A DNA stretch of 64,000 nt from Bacteroidia bacterium (GCA_030427735.1 JAUIBP010000004.1:248001-312000); one strand, 5' to 3'; positions 27,181 through 36,537 are shown, numbered from the stretch's first letter. Notes: generated by a model from the letters alone, not told the origin. Numbers and translations: made by a program.

Positions 27181-27933
27181 TTAAGAATTAATTTCTTCTT
27201 TAATCCAATCGTAACCTTTTTCTTCAAGCTCGTGAGCCAATTCTTTACCGCCAGATTTAACAATGCGTCCGTTGTAAAGTACGTGTACAAAGTCTGGTAC
27301 TATATAATCTAACAAACGTTGGTAGTGTGTAATAACTACTACAGCGTTGTCTTTGCTTTTAAGTTTGTTAACACCATTGGCAACTATACGCAAAGCATCG
27401 ATATCTAAACCAGAATCTGTTTCGTCCAGAATAGCTAACTTAGGCTCTAACATGGCCATCTGGAAAATTTCGTTACGCTTTTTTTCGCCACCAGAAAAAC
27501 CTTCGTTAAGCGAACGCGATAAAAATTTTCTGTCGATTTCTAACAACTCCGATTTTTCGCGGATTAACTTCAACATTTCGTTCGCAGGCATATCTTCTAG
27601 GCCTTTAGCTTTACGCGTTTCGTTAATCGCTGTTTTCATAAAATTAGTTACCGATACTCCTGGAATTTCTACAGGGTACTGAAAAGATAAAAAGATGCCT
27701 TTATGGGCGCGTTCTTCGGCCGATAGTTCTTCTATGTTTTCTTGATCAAAAAAGATTTCGCCGTCGGTAACTTCGTACTCTTCTTTTCCTGCAATTACAG
27801 ATGATAGGGTACTTTTTCCAGAACCGTTTGGTCCCATAATAGCGTGTACTTCTCCAGGCTTAACTTCTAGGTTAATTCCTTTTAAGATTGCTTTGTCTTC
27901 TACGCTTGCGTGTAAATTATTAATCTTTAACAT
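27181..27933 (-). CDS. sufC: SufC, ATPase of the SUF scaffold
   Basis: A 250-residue ABC-type ATPase. Walker [10 protein letters not shown], the signature [18 protein letters not shown], Walker [15 protein letters not shown] and the H-loop VVITHYQRL are all present. It powers conformational change in SufBCD. Its start overlaps the stop of the lipoprotein gene upstream by one base, which implies translational coupling. Confidence 0.98.
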   Translation of the reverse strand: MLKINNLHASVEDKAILKGINLEVKPGEVHAIMGPNGSGKSTLSSVIAGKEEYEVTDGEIFFDQENIEELSAEERAHKGIFLSFQYPVEIPGVSVTNFMKTAINETRKAKGLEDMPANEMLKLIREKSELLEIDRKFLSRSLNEGFSGGEKKRNEIFQMAMLEPKLAILDETDSGLDIDALRIVANGVNKLKSKDNAVVVITHYQRLLDYIVPDFVHVLYNGRIVKSGGKELAHELEEKGYDWIKEEINS

Positions 27934-28325
27934 TACTCTTTTCCTAATTTTATAACATTGTTGTTTTCGGCTTTGGGCTTACTCACGTTTACTATTTCTT
28001 TAATATCTATACGAAGTGGCCAACCTTCTTCGTTTTCTGGTTTTGGTATTATAATTCCGCGTACTTCTACTGGAACCATGTCTGTTGGCTCTGTTTTAAA
28101 CGCACTGGCTTGTTGATTTAGTTCGTGCATTTTGGTGTTTATAACCACGCCGTAAATTTCGGATGAAGTTTGCAGTACAGCGGCATCTGCATAATATACA
28201 AAATCGCCTTTAAGGGTTTGTAAATCTGATTGCTCTGGAGTTGCTGAGGTGTCGGATTTTGTGTCGTTTTTACAGCCAACTACAAGGGTTAATAAACAAA
28301 AAACTAAAATAAGTGTCTTTTTCAT
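27933..28325 (-). CDS. Hypothetical lipoprotein between sufB and sufC
   Basis: A 130-residue protein with lipoprotein signal [18 protein letters not shown], an N-terminal low-complexity acidic part, and a compact domain ([40 protein letters not shown]). I do not recognise the family. It is 15 bases after sufB and overlaps sufC by one base, so it is part of the SUF operon, yet it should be at the cell envelope. Function unknown. Confidence 0.78.
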   Translation of the reverse strand: MKKTLILVFCLLTLVVGCKNDTKSDTSATPEQSDLQTLKGDFVYYADAAVLQTSSEIYGVVINTKMHELNQQASAFKTEPTDMVPVEVRGIIIPKPENEEGWPLRIDIKEIVNVSKPKAENNNVIKLGKE

Positions 28326-28340
28326 GATGTTGTTTTGCTG

Positions 28341-29789
28341 TTATCCTACAGAACCTTCTAAACTAATTTCTAACAGCTTTTGGGCTTCTACAGCAAATTC
28401 CATTGGAAGCTTATTTAAAACATCTTTACTAAAACCGTTTACAATAAGTGCAATTGCTTTTTCAGTATCAATACCTCTTTGGTTACAGTAAAAAATTTGG
28501 TCTTCTCCAATTTTACTTGTGGTAGCTTCATGCTCGATTTGGGCCGTTTTGTTTTTGGCTTCAATGTAAGGGAACGTGTGTGCACCACATTCGTTACCCA
28601 TAAGTAAACTGTCGCATTGCGAAAAATTACGAGCATTTTCTGCTCTCGGACTTATTTGTACTAAACCTCTATACGAGTTTTGCGATTTTCCTGCAGAAAT
28701 ACCTTTACTAATAATGGTTGATTTGGTGTTTTTTCCTAAATGAATCATTTTAGTACCGGTGTCGGCTTGTTGGTAATTGTTGGTTACGGCAATGGAGTAA
28801 AACTCTCCTATTGCGTTGTCGCCTTTTAAAACACAGCTTGGATATTTCCAAGTAACAGCCGATCCTGTTTCTACTTGGGTCCAAGAAATTTTAGCATTGG
28901 TTTCGCATAAACCACGTTTGGTTACAAAGTTGTAAACACCACCTTTACCTTCGGCATTTCCTGGAAACCAGTTTTGTACAGTCGAGTATTTTATCTCGGC
29001 ATTGTCTAAAGCAATTAACTCTACAACGGCGGCGTGCAATTGGTTTTCGTCGCGGCTTGGTGCGGTACAACCTTCTAAGTAGCTTACATAACTACCTTCG
29101 TCTGCAATAACCAAAGTTCTTTCGAACTGACCTGTTCCTGCTTGGTTGATTCTAAAATATGTCGATAATTCCATAGGGCATTTTACGCCTTTTGGAATGT
29201 AACAAAACGATCCGTCGCTAAATACAGCACTGTTAAGTGCAGCGTAGAAATTATCTTTTTGAGGCACAACCGTTCCGATATATTTTTTTACCAACTCAGG
29301 GTGTTCTTTAATTGCTTCGCTAATCGAGCAGAAAATAATACCCTTTTCGGCCAAGGTTTTCTTAAACGTAGTTGCTACAGAAACCGAGTCTACAACCACA
29401 TCCATTGCTACGCCAGCTAACTTTTTCTGTTCGTCTAGCGAAATGCCTAGTTTGTTGAAGGTCTCTAATAATTCTGGATCTACCTCGTCTAAACTATCGT
29501 ATTTTGGTTTGCTGTTAGGAGCCGAATAATACGAAATAGCCTGAAAATCTGGTTTTTCGTAATGCACATTGGCCCATTCTGGCTCTATCATATCTTGCCA
29601 GATTCTAAAAGATTCCAAACGCCATTCGGTCATCCATTCTGGCTCTTCCTTTTTAAGAGAAATAGCACGTACAATATCTTCATTTAAACCTACAGGAAAT
29701 GTTTCAGATGCGATATCTGTGTAAAAACCGTATTCGTATTCTTTGGTTTTTAATTCTTCCCTTAAGTCATCCTCTGTATACTTACTCAT
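28341..29789 (-). CDS. sufB: SufB, Fe-S cluster scaffold subunit
   Basis: The 482-residue core subunit of the SUF scaffold. Visible: [21 protein letters not shown] at the N-terminus, [40 protein letters not shown], and the conserved C-terminal part with [19 protein letters not shown]. It lies first after the SufA-like gene on the same strand, with a 178-base gap. Confidence 0.97.
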   Translation of the reverse strand: MSKYTEDDLREELKTKEYEYGFYTDIASETFPVGLNEDIVRAISLKKEEPEWMTEWRLESFRIWQDMIEPEWANVHYEKPDFQAISYYSAPNSKPKYDSLDEVDPELLETFNKLGISLDEQKKLAGVAMDVVVDSVSVATTFKKTLAEKGIIFCSISEAIKEHPELVKKYIGTVVPQKDNFYAALNSAVFSDGSFCYIPKGVKCPMELSTYFRINQAGTGQFERTLVIADEGSYVSYLEGCTAPSRDENQLHAAVVELIALDNAEIKYSTVQNWFPGNAEGKGGVYNFVTKRGLCETNAKISWTQVETGSAVTWKYPSCVLKGDNAIGEFYSIAVTNNYQQADTGTKMIHLGKNTKSTIISKGISAGKSQNSYRGLVQISPRAENARNFSQCDSLLMGNECGAHTFPYIEAKNKTAQIEHEATTSKIGEDQIFYCNQRGIDTEKAIALIVNGFSKDVLNKLPMEFAVEAQKLLEISLEGSVG

Positions 29790-29799
29790 GTTGTAATAC

Positions 29800-29850
29800 T
29801 GTTGAAAGTTAAAAGTTGAAAGTTATAAAAGTTAAGTGCGTATGTGCTGT
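29800..29850. repeat. AAGTT-type simple repeats before sufB
   Basis: The 178-base gap between the SufA-like gene and sufB holds GAAAGTTAAAAGTTGAAAGTT followed by ATAAAAGTTAAG, an AT-rich simple repeat. I see no gene or terminator in this gap. Confidence 0.5.
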
Positions 29851-29967
29851 TTTAGCTTTTTAAAGGGTTTCTGCTTTAACTTTATTTTCAAATTAATAGG
29901 TTTTCTGTTTTAGATAAACACTATTGTTAAATCGTTTTTTTGTGTTGGTTAGTTTTATATGAAGTCT

Positions 29968-30297
29968 TTATAGCGAAAAACTTTCTCCGCAACCGCAGGT
30001 TCTGTTGGCATTTGGGTTGTTAAATACAAAACCAGTGCCGTTTAGTCCTCCAGAATATTCTAAAGTTGTTCCTATAAGGTACAGGAAACTTTTTTTGTCT
30101 ACTATAATTTTTACGCCATTATCTTCAAAAACTTTGTCGCCTTCTTGCTGTTCTTTATCGAACTTTAAATCGTACGACAAACCAGAACAACCGCCACTTT
30201 TAACGCCTACGCGGATAAAATCGGTGGCAGCGTTATAACCGTCATCAGACATTAGTTCGATGACTTTCTTTTTAGCTGTTTCAGATACTTTAATCAT
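29968..30297 (-). CDS. SufA/IscA-like A-type iron-sulfur carrier
   Basis: A 109-residue A-type carrier with the three conserved cysteines in KSGGCSGLSYDL and ANRTCGCGESFSL. It is first in the SUF operon, carrying clusters from SufBCD to targets. The promoter region upstream has a TAnnTTTG-type -7 box overlapping a palindrome, so it probably drives the whole operon. Confidence 0.95.
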   Translation of the reverse strand: MIKVSETAKKKVIELMSDDGYNAATDFIRVGVKSGGCSGLSYDLKFDKEQQEGDKVFEDNGVKIIVDKKSFLYLIGTTLEYSGGLNGTGFVFNNPNANRTCGCGESFSL

Positions 30298-30313
30298 AAA
30301 TTGAATGCATTAT

Positions 30314-30335
30314 GTCTAAATAGACTGCAAATATA
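30314..30335 (-). promoter_or_regulatory. SUF operon promoter with palindrome at the start site
   Basis: TATATTTG on the minus strand (30328-30335) is a TAnnTTTG -7 box 30 bases before the SufA-like start. GTCTAAATAGAC (30314-30325) is a perfect palindrome placed where transcription would begin, a typical repressor site. A TTG about 24 bases upstream is at best a weak -33. The regulator is unknown. Confidence 0.5.
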
Positions 30336-30483
30336 CAATTTAAGTAGGGTTTTACCATACAACCTTACATTATATTAGGATATAGTAGAATTGATTTTTT
30401 TTATAGGCTAAAAATAGTGGTTTGTACTGCAATATTTTTATATAAAATGTACTGCAAATTACTGATAATGAAGATTTAGATTT

Positions 30484-31263
30484 TTAATCTAAGCGAAATA
30501 CATTTTGCCCGTTTTCGTTCATCATAAGTTGTGCTTCGTAATTACTCGTAAGCATGCTGTGGAGCGTGTTTAAGTCCCATAAATTGGGGTTTTTAAACCA
30601 CTCGGCAACATTCATTTCTGCCGTTAATACTTTGTTGTTGCTTACGGTTGTAGGGCCAAGGTTTACGTTTATAGAAGTGTCTGTTAAAATTAAGCTGGTG
30701 CCCGATGTATCTGCTGCTCTTATCGTGTGGTATTGGTAGCCTGTTTCTTCGGGTATGGTTTCGTCGGTGCTTGGAGTTATAAATTTACCTTCTAATTGCA
30801 TGTAATAGTAACCGCCGCCTAGCGTTTCTGGAACATTCCAAGAAGCCGAATTCAAATCTTGATATATGCCATCTATATTGTCGTTGTCGTTAAATCCGAA
30901 GGTGAAACTTACGTTGTTGTAGTGCCCGATAGGTATGGAGTCGGTTACAAAAAACTCCAGATTGTTGGCGTTGGTAACGTCTACTAGATTGTAGTTGTCG
31001 AAATGGTAGATTTCGCCGTTTTCGTGTTCTAATGAAACATTAGACACTAAATACCGCAATGCCTCAATACTGAGCTGTTCGCCATTGGCGTTTAAATATT
31101 TTAAGTTATTAAAATCGTTGTTCGATACTGAATTTCCGTCCCAATTGTGCGTGAATTTTAATGAGAAAGCAGCGTATTGAGAGGCTATGGCGTTATCGTC
31201 TTGGTCTTCGGAGCAAGACCAAAGTAGTGCTGAAATACAAAGTAGGGAAAGTAGCTTTTTCAT
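30484..31263 (-). CDS. MbnP-like lipoprotein
   Basis: A 259-residue protein with lipoprotein signal (ISALLWSC). The body fits the MbnP family: FSLKFTHNWDGNSVS, LSIEALRYLVSNVSLEHENG and a C-terminal VNLGPTTVSNNKVLTAEMNVAEWF. MbnP proteins are periplasmic or surface partners of MbnH di-haem peroxidases and bind copper in methanotrophs. No MbnH-like peroxidase or receptor is nearby. A possible -7 box (TATTTTTG) at 31330-31337 on this strand would leave a leader of about 60 bases. Family call moderate. Confidence 0.8.
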   Translation of the reverse strand: MKKLLSLLCISALLWSCSEDQDDNAIASQYAAFSLKFTHNWDGNSVSNNDFNNLKYLNANGEQLSIEALRYLVSNVSLEHENGEIYHFDNYNLVDVTNANNLEFFVTDSIPIGHYNNVSFTFGFNDNDNIDGIYQDLNSASWNVPETLGGGYYYMQLEGKFITPSTDETIPEETGYQYHTIRAADTSGTSLILTDTSINVNLGPTTVSNNKVLTAEMNVAEWFKNPNLWDLNTLHSMLTSNYEAQLMMNENGQNVFRLD

Positions 31264-31448
31264 AGCTATTTTGGCTTTTAAAATATTAATTAATCGTGAG
31301 GCAATTTAAAACCTGAACTGTTTAATAAACAAAAATAACAGAATATTAATTAGTTGTACGTTTTCTTAAAGGAATTAAATGTGATGTTTCTGTCAATGCT
31401 TCAATAGATTTTAAAAACAATGTAGTCGTTTATTATAAATAAGCTTCT

Positions 31449-31456
31449 TATTTTTG
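31449..31456 (+). promoter_or_regulatory. -7 promoter box just before thiL
   Basis: TATTTTTG matches TAnnTTTG and ends four bases before the thiL ATG, so the mRNA may start at or near the ATG. Confidence 0.5.
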
Positions 31457-31460
31457 CAGT

Positions 31461-32525
31461 ATGATAGAAGATAAAAATCAACAACGTACAGATTTAGGTG
31501 CTTTAGGTGAATTCGGTTTAATCGATCACCTCACTAAACATTTTAAAATTACACAAGAAACTACGGTTAAGGGTATTGGCGACGATGCTGCTGTTTTAGA
31601 TTTTAAAGACAAGCAGGTTGTGGTTACTACCGATTTGTTGGTGGAAGGTGTGCATTTTGATTTAGCCTACATGCCTTTAAAGCATTTGGGGTACAAAGCT
31701 GTAATTGTTAATTTGTCCGATGTATATGCCATGAATGCTATGGCTACACAAATTACGGTATCTATAGCGGTTTCTAATCGTTTTCCTTTAGAGGCTTTAG
31801 AGGAATTGTATTCGGGGATTCAAGCGGCAGCCGATTTGTATAATGTAGATGTTGTAGGTGGAGATACAACGTCGTCAACCACTGGCTTGTTAATTTCTGT
31901 TACAGCAATGGGTACGGTAACGCAAGACGATGTAGTTTATAGAAATGGCGCTAAACCTAACGATTTGCTTGTGGTTACAGGCGATTTAGGTGGTGCTTAC
32001 ATGGGGTTGCAAGTGTTGGAGCGCGAAAAACAGGTGTTTAAGGTTAATCCTAAAAGTCAGCCAGACTTGGAGCCTTATACCTATTTAATTGAGCGTCAAT
32101 TAAAGCCAGAAGCGCGCAAGGACATTGTAAAACTTTTAAAAGATCTTGAGGTTAAGCCAACCGCTATGATTGATGTTAGTGACGGACTATCTTCGGAAAT
32201 TATACATATTTGTAAACAGAGCGAAGTAGGGTGCGATTTGTACGAAAATAAATTGCCTTTAGATCCGCAGTTTATAAGTACGTGCGAAGAGTTCGATATC
32301 GATAGTACTACAATAGCCTTAAGTGGTGGCGAAGATTACGAACTGTTATTTACTATTTCACAAGACGATTATCCTAAAATTAAGGCCAATCCTAATTTAA
32401 CCGTTATTGGTTATATTACCGAAGCTTCTGCAGGAATGCACTTGGTTACAAGAGCAGAAACCAAAATACCGTTAAAAGCGCAAGGGTGGAACGCTTTAAG
32501 CAATACTACAGATAAAGAAGGGTAG
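31461..32525 (+). CDS. thiL: Thiamine-monophosphate kinase
   Basis: ThiL phosphorylates thiamine monophosphate to the active cofactor thiamine diphosphate. The 354-residue protein shows GIGDDAAVLDF, VVTTDLLVEGVHFDL, VGGDTTSSTTGLLISVTA, TAMIDVSDGLSSEI and LSGGEDYELLFT, all in family order. It stands alone with a -7 box next to its start codon, possibly giving a nearly leaderless mRNA. No other thiamin gene is nearby. Confidence 0.97.
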   Translation: MIEDKNQQRTDLGALGEFGLIDHLTKHFKITQETTVKGIGDDAAVLDFKDKQVVVTTDLLVEGVHFDLAYMPLKHLGYKAVIVNLSDVYAMNAMATQITVSIAVSNRFPLEALEELYSGIQAAADLYNVDVVGGDTTSSTTGLLISVTAMGTVTQDDVVYRNGAKPNDLLVVTGDLGGAYMGLQVLEREKQVFKVNPKSQPDLEPYTYLIERQLKPEARKDIVKLLKDLEVKPTAMIDVSDGLSSEIIHICKQSEVGCDLYENKLPLDPQFISTCEEFDIDSTTIALSGGEDYELLFTISQDDYPKIKANPNLTVIGYITEASAGMHLVTRAETKIPLKAQGWNALSNTTDKEG

Positions 32526-32528
32526 TTT

Positions 32529-32798
32529 TTAAAAATACGATGGTTCTGTAAATGGTCTGTTTTTAATACGGGCTAATTTTGAAGAATGAATGCGTTCTAG
32601 AATAGAATTAATTTCTCTAAACTTAGGTGTTAGTTCTATCAGATTACCATTGCTGTTAGTTGTGAGTTCGCGTTTGCAATGTTTACAAGTGTATTCCTTA
32701 ACAAAATAAGTAACTTGTTTTGTAACTTCATAATTATGACCAAAAAGTGAACAGTAAAGTTTTGGTAATGAGGCTGTTTTTTGATTAGTAGTTTTCAT
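32529..32798 (-). CDS. Small conserved protein with a putative zinc site
   Basis: An 89-residue basic protein. CSLFGHNYEV followed by YTCKHCKREL gives a C-x(4)-H ... CxxC spacing like that of DUF1660-type mini zinc proteins. The C-terminal half is basic with NSILERIHSSKLARIKNRP. It is convergent with thiL with four bases between, and the gap has no terminator. It could be a nucleic acid-binding or protein-binding peptide; unproven. Confidence 0.65.
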   Translation of the reverse strand: MKTTNQKTASLPKLYCSLFGHNYEVTKQVTYFVKEYTCKHCKRELTTNSNGNLIELTPKFREINSILERIHSSKLARIKNRPFTEPSYF

Positions 32799-32863
32799 AA
32801 GTCGTTGGTTTTGATGTATTAAACTTATAGAAAAAAATAATAAAAAACGACGAAATGTATTAA

Positions 32864-33637
32864 TTATTCGATGAAATGCATTAATTCTTGTAGGGATTCT
32901 CTTTCATTTTCAATATAACTCATGTGTCCATCAGGAAATTCCACTAATTTTACCTCGGTGTTTATAGTTTGTTGAATAACAGAATTATAGTCTAAAACCG
33001 GATCGTTTTTTCCAATAATAAACATTTTCTTATACGGCGAAAAATGGAGTAAGACTTCAAAATCTTGTCGAAGTTTCATGCCTTCCTGCGCAGCAATATA
33101 TCCTTGAACAGGCGTTTTTAAGGCTTCTTTTTTTAATCGTGAAATGGCTTTTGCAAACTTTTTTGTGTTTTCGGGCCTAAATAAATTGGCAACAGACATT
33201 TCTACTAAAGTTTTGTAACTGGTTTTTGCGGCTTCAATGCCTCTGCTTCGTAAAGCTTTGCGCTCTTCGGAATCTGGTTTTGTGGTCGAATTCATTAATA
33301 CCAAACCTTTAATATTATCTGGAAGACGTTCTGCTAAAACCAAGGCAACGTAGCCGCCCATAGAATGACCTACAACAAAATAGCGTCTTATTTTTAAATG
33401 TGTTAAAACGGTTTGTACGGCATCGGCCATCATTTCCATAGTATGAATGTAGCCAATACAACCGGTTTGTCCGTGCCCTAACAGGTCAATACTAATAACG
33501 CGATTCCTTTTAGATAGTGTAGGGGTTAGGTTGTTCCACATTTCGCTATTTTCAAGAAAGCCATGAAGCAGAATTATAGCAGTGCCTTTGCCTTCGTCTT
33601 TATAATATATAGGTGTGCCTTTGTGTTCTATAATCAT
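32864..33637 (-). CDS. Alpha/beta hydrolase
   Basis: A 257-residue alpha/beta-hydrolase-fold protein. The oxyanion segment is AIILLHGFLENSEMWNNLT, the nucleophile elbow GHSMGG, and the Asp and His are in IIGKNDPVLDYNS and PDGHMSYIENE. It is of the esterase/proline-iminopeptidase-like type; substrate not predictable. TATTTTTG at 33654-33661 on this strand is a likely -7 box. Confidence 0.9.
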   Translation of the reverse strand: MIIEHKGTPIYYKDEGKGTAIILLHGFLENSEMWNNLTPTLSKRNRVISIDLLGHGQTGCIGYIHTMEMMADAVQTVLTHLKIRRYFVVGHSMGGYVALVLAERLPDNIKGLVLMNSTTKPDSEERKALRSRGIEAAKTSYKTLVEMSVANLFRPENTKKFAKAISRLKKEALKTPVQGYIAAQEGMKLRQDFEVLLHFSPYKKMFIIGKNDPVLDYNSVIQQTINTEVKLVEFPDGHMSYIENERESLQELMHFIE

Positions 33638-33702
33638 AACTGCAATTTAAATGCAAAAATAAATGCTCTCTGTTAAATTAAATAATCTAAAACCATTAAG
33701 AT

Positions 33703-34359
33703 TTAAGCGTGTAAGCGTTTTATGGCCGAAAACGCTTTATTTACGTACTGTTCTTCTACAAGTACTGTAAATTCGTTGGTGGTCGATACCACTTCGTATA
33801 ATGTGATGCCTTCCCAAGCCAATCGTTTAAAGATTTGATAATACAGCCCAGCAATCTTGGTGTTGTCTTCGGGTAAATTTATGCTTATGGCCGAAAGGTC
33901 GGTTTGTAAACCTATGCGTGTTTCGTTGGCGAAATAAGTTTCGATGTGCTCGCGCTCAGAACTCGATATTACAATATTGCTTTCGTGTATGCCTCGTGTA
34001 AACGCGTAAAATATATTAGATTTATCGCCTACCTGCCGAATTACTTTTGCATGGCTTTCGTAAAGTGTGTTCGAGTTTTTGTATGTGTAGTTGGCTAAAT
34101 TAGATCTCACGGTAATATCGCCAAGGTTGCTTAATACTTTTTTTAATCTTACAGAATTTCCTAAATCGCGTGGTGGCGAATATCGCCTTAAAGCCATCAT
34201 AATAGCACCCGATTTTATGGGTTTTCTTAGCATTTCGCTAATAGGCTCTACAAGTTCGTTGGCTAATGCCGAGTAGTTAACAATGTTTCTAGAAATGGCT
34301 TCTTCTAGAAAGGGTTGTGCTAGTAGTAGTTCTTCTACGCAAGAGGCAATGGTTTTCAT
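33703..34359 (-). CDS. ACT-like domain protein beside aspartate kinase
   Basis: A 218-residue protein with an all-helical N-terminal part (EELLLAQPFLEEAISRNIV, KPIKSGAIMMALRRYSP) and a C-terminal half (about residues 85-218) that looks like tandem ACT domains: DITVRSNLANYTY, LSAISINLPEDN, GLYYQIFKRLAWEGITLYEV, NEFTVLVEEQYVNKAFSAI. It has no kinase domain. It is divergent from the aspartate kinase gene and resembles that enzyme's regulatory part, so a role in sensing aspartate-family amino acids is plausible. A -7 box TAAATTTG on this strand lies at 34384-34391. Confidence 0.72.
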   Translation of the reverse strand: MKTIASCVEELLLAQPFLEEAISRNIVNYSALANELVEPISEMLRKPIKSGAIMMALRRYSPPRDLGNSVRLKKVLSNLGDITVRSNLANYTYKNSNTLYESHAKVIRQVGDKSNIFYAFTRGIHESNIVISSSEREHIETYFANETRIGLQTDLSAISINLPEDNTKIAGLYYQIFKRLAWEGITLYEVVSTTNEFTVLVEEQYVNKAFSAIKRLHA

Positions 34360-34411
34360 GTGTTAATTATTTAACATTCTGTGCAAATTTAGAACAATTT
34401 TTTAATTTTTA

Positions 34412-34441
34412 TTTGAAGTATCGTCTTCCTGATTACTTTTG
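34412..34441 (+). promoter_or_regulatory. Promoter of aspartate kinase gene
   Basis: TTTG (34412-34415), 18 bases, then TACTTTTG (34434-34441) fit the Bacteroidota -33/-7 layout. The start codon is 21 bases beyond the -7 box. The promoter of the divergent ACT-like gene lies about 20 bases to the left, so the two genes share a regulatory gap of about 100 bases. Confidence 0.6.
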
Positions 34442-34461
34442 ATGCTTTAAACTTAAACATT

Positions 34462-35784
34462 ATGCTTGTATTAAAATTTGGTGGTACTTCTGTAGGGTCT
34501 GTAAAAAACATGACCAATGTTAAGAACATCATCTCGGAAGGAGGAAGAAAGATTGTTGTGCTATCGGCGATGTCGGGTACAACGAATGCGTTGGTGGAAA
34601 TTTCCAATACAATTAAAGATGGTAAACCAGAAGCGGCGTTACAGCAAGTAGAGGCTTTGCACGCAAAATATATAGAGGTTGTAAACGAATTGCTTACAAA
34701 TGAAGAATATGTTGCCGAAACGTTGCAGTATGTAGAGCGCGTTTTTAACGAATTAAAACAGATTACGGCACAACCGCATTCTACGTTGTTGTACAATATA
34801 ATCGTATCTAAAGGAGAGTTGTTATCTACTTTTATGTTTAGTCGATTTTTGCAGCAAGACGGTATTAAAGCGAGTTTGGTCTCTGCATTCGATTTTATGC
34901 GTACCGACAGAAATAGCGAACCCGATGCATTTTACATTAAACAAAATTTGAATCGTATTTTAGATGCAAATAACGATACTCAAATTTTCGTTACACAAGG
35001 ATTTATTTGTTTGGATGCCGATGGAAAAACGTCTAACCTAGAGCGTGGCGGTAGCGATTATACGGCGAGTATTATTGGTGCTGCTGTTGAAGCTGAAGAA
35101 GTTCAGATTTGGACAGATATCGATGGTTTCCATAATAACGATCCGCGATACGTTCATAATACCGATGCGATTTCGCATTTATCATTCGATGAAGCTGCGG
35201 AGTTAGCTTATTTTGGAGCTAAAATTCTGCATCCGCAAACGGTAATGCCGGTTCGTGATTTACAAATTCCTGTTCGTATTAAAAATACTATGGAGCCACA
35301 GGCTTTTGGAACCTTAATAGATGATAAAGCCGAAGGCGAAGGCATTAAAGCAATTGCTGCTATAGATGGCATTACGGCCATAAAAATTAAGTCGGCTAGA
35401 ATGCTGCAGGCACACGGCTTCTTGAAAAAAGTATTCGAAATTTTCGAAAAATATCATACGTCTATTGATATGATTACGACTTCGGAAATTGCGGTGTCTT
35501 TAACCATTGATGACAATACGTTTTTAAATGATATTATAGCGGAATTAGAAGAATTTTCGAAAGTTAGTGTCGATACGCACCGAACCATTGTGTGTTTGGT
35601 AGGAAACAACATTGTGTACCATCCAGATACCCATAAACTATTTCAGATTTTACAAGATGTAAATATTAGAATGATTTCTTACGGAGGAAGTAATAATAAT
35701 ATTTCACTTTTAATAAATACCAGCGATAAAGTAGAAACGCTTCAAAAATTACACCGTTACATCTTCGAGATGTCTCTGGTCTAA
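34462..35784 (+). CDS. Aspartate kinase
   Basis: A monofunctional aspartokinase of 440 residues, catalysing the first step to lysine, threonine and methionine. The N-terminal kinase motif is MLVLKFGGTSVGSVKNM, with FICLDADGKTSNLERGGSDY and QIWTDIDGFHNNDPRYV. Two C-terminal ACT domains are in residues about 295-440 (IDGITAIKIKSARMLQAHGF; VNIRMISYGGSNNNISLL). Substrate-binding Glu/Asp motifs are intact. It stands alone and ends with a terminator. Confidence 0.96.
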   Translation: MLVLKFGGTSVGSVKNMTNVKNIISEGGRKIVVLSAMSGTTNALVEISNTIKDGKPEAALQQVEALHAKYIEVVNELLTNEEYVAETLQYVERVFNELKQITAQPHSTLLYNIIVSKGELLSTFMFSRFLQQDGIKASLVSAFDFMRTDRNSEPDAFYIKQNLNRILDANNDTQIFVTQGFICLDADGKTSNLERGGSDYTASIIGAAVEAEEVQIWTDIDGFHNNDPRYVHNTDAISHLSFDEAAELAYFGAKILHPQTVMPVRDLQIPVRIKNTMEPQAFGTLIDDKAEGEGIKAIAAIDGITAIKIKSARMLQAHGFLKKVFEIFEKYHTSIDMITTSEIAVSLTIDDNTFLNDIIAELEEFSKVSVDTHRTIVCLVGNNIVYHPDTHKLFQILQDVNIRMISYGGSNNNISLLINTSDKVETLQKLHRYIFEMSLV

Positions 35785-35814
35785 ATAATGTTTTTAATCA
35801 CTGATCTTTAATTG

Positions 35815-35842
35815 AAAACGACACCTTTTGGGTGTCGTTTTT
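35815..35842 (+). terminator. Terminator after aspartate kinase
   Basis: AAAACGACACC-TTTT-GGGTGTCGTTTTT is a tight hairpin with a T tail 31 bases after the stop. Confidence 0.9.
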
Positions 35843-35868
35843 GTTTGTTGGTAGTTGTGTTTCAACAA

Positions 35869-36432
35869 TTAAAATGTGTATCCAATTCGAACATGGAAAT
35901 CTATAGCTGCTACAGTTTCGTCGCCAGAATAATAATCTTCTGCTTTGATGAAATAATGAGCAATTCCAACGCCAGCACCAACTTCATAATTAAAATGTGT
36001 GCCAAGATTTCTGCGAATACCCCAAGATGGAATAACTGTTAAAAAATTGATTATACTTACATTCTCTCTATTAGAGATAAGAAACCAGTCTGGGTGATAG
36101 CTGGTTTTTAAAGTAATAAAATTTCCGCTGTTTTGGTCTATACGTTTATTTTTTTCTAATCGCTTACTCAAGTTGTAATACCATTTCGGTTCCAATGTAA
36201 TAACAGGAGTCATTAAGTATCCTGTTCCATAATAATCATTACCCCAAATAACAGCGTCTAACCCAATTTCACTCCGTAAAGCAATTGAGTTTGTTAGGCG
36301 TGATTCGTTGTTAATATATAATCCCAAAAGATTTGTTTGTACATTAAAAATAGAACGTTCTACACTTGAGGACTGGGCATAGCTCCCTAGAGAAAGTCCG
36401 CAAACGAACATGGCGAAAAGTAGGTTTTTCAT
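35869..36432 (-). CDS. Small outer-membrane beta-barrel protein, unknown
   Basis: A 187-residue protein with signal peptide MKNLLFAMFVCGLSLGSYAQ and a series of alternating aromatic/hydrophobic beta strands ending in FHVRIGYTF, an outer-membrane barrel signature. I see no specific function. It is transcribed alone, downstream of aminopeptidase P across a terminator and convergent with aspartate kinase. Confidence 0.7.
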   Translation of the reverse strand: MKNLLFAMFVCGLSLGSYAQSSSVERSIFNVQTNLLGLYINNESRLTNSIALRSEIGLDAVIWGNDYYGTGYLMTPVITLEPKWYYNLSKRLEKNKRIDQNSGNFITLKTSYHPDWFLISNRENVSIINFLTVIPSWGIRRNLGTHFNYEVGAGVGIAHYFIKAEDYYSGDETVAAIDFHVRIGYTF

Positions 36433-36472
36433 GAAAGGTGGTTAAATGATTAATATTGTAAATGGGCTAAAA

Positions 36473-36512
36473 TAAAAAAATAACCCAAAACAGATTCGTT
36501 TTGGATTATTTT
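36473..36512 (-). terminator. Terminator after aminopeptidase P
   Basis: On the minus strand AATAATCCAAAACG-loop-TGTTTTGGGTTATT is followed by a T run. The complementary side also has a T-rich end, so it may work in both directions. Confidence 0.85.
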
Positions 36513-36537
36513 ATAATGATATTGAAATAACCAGTGT

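Noticed and set aside
34389-34796. 135-codon minus-strand frame over the aspartate kinase start
   Set aside because: Antisense to the enzyme and to its promoter, Cys-rich shadow composition.
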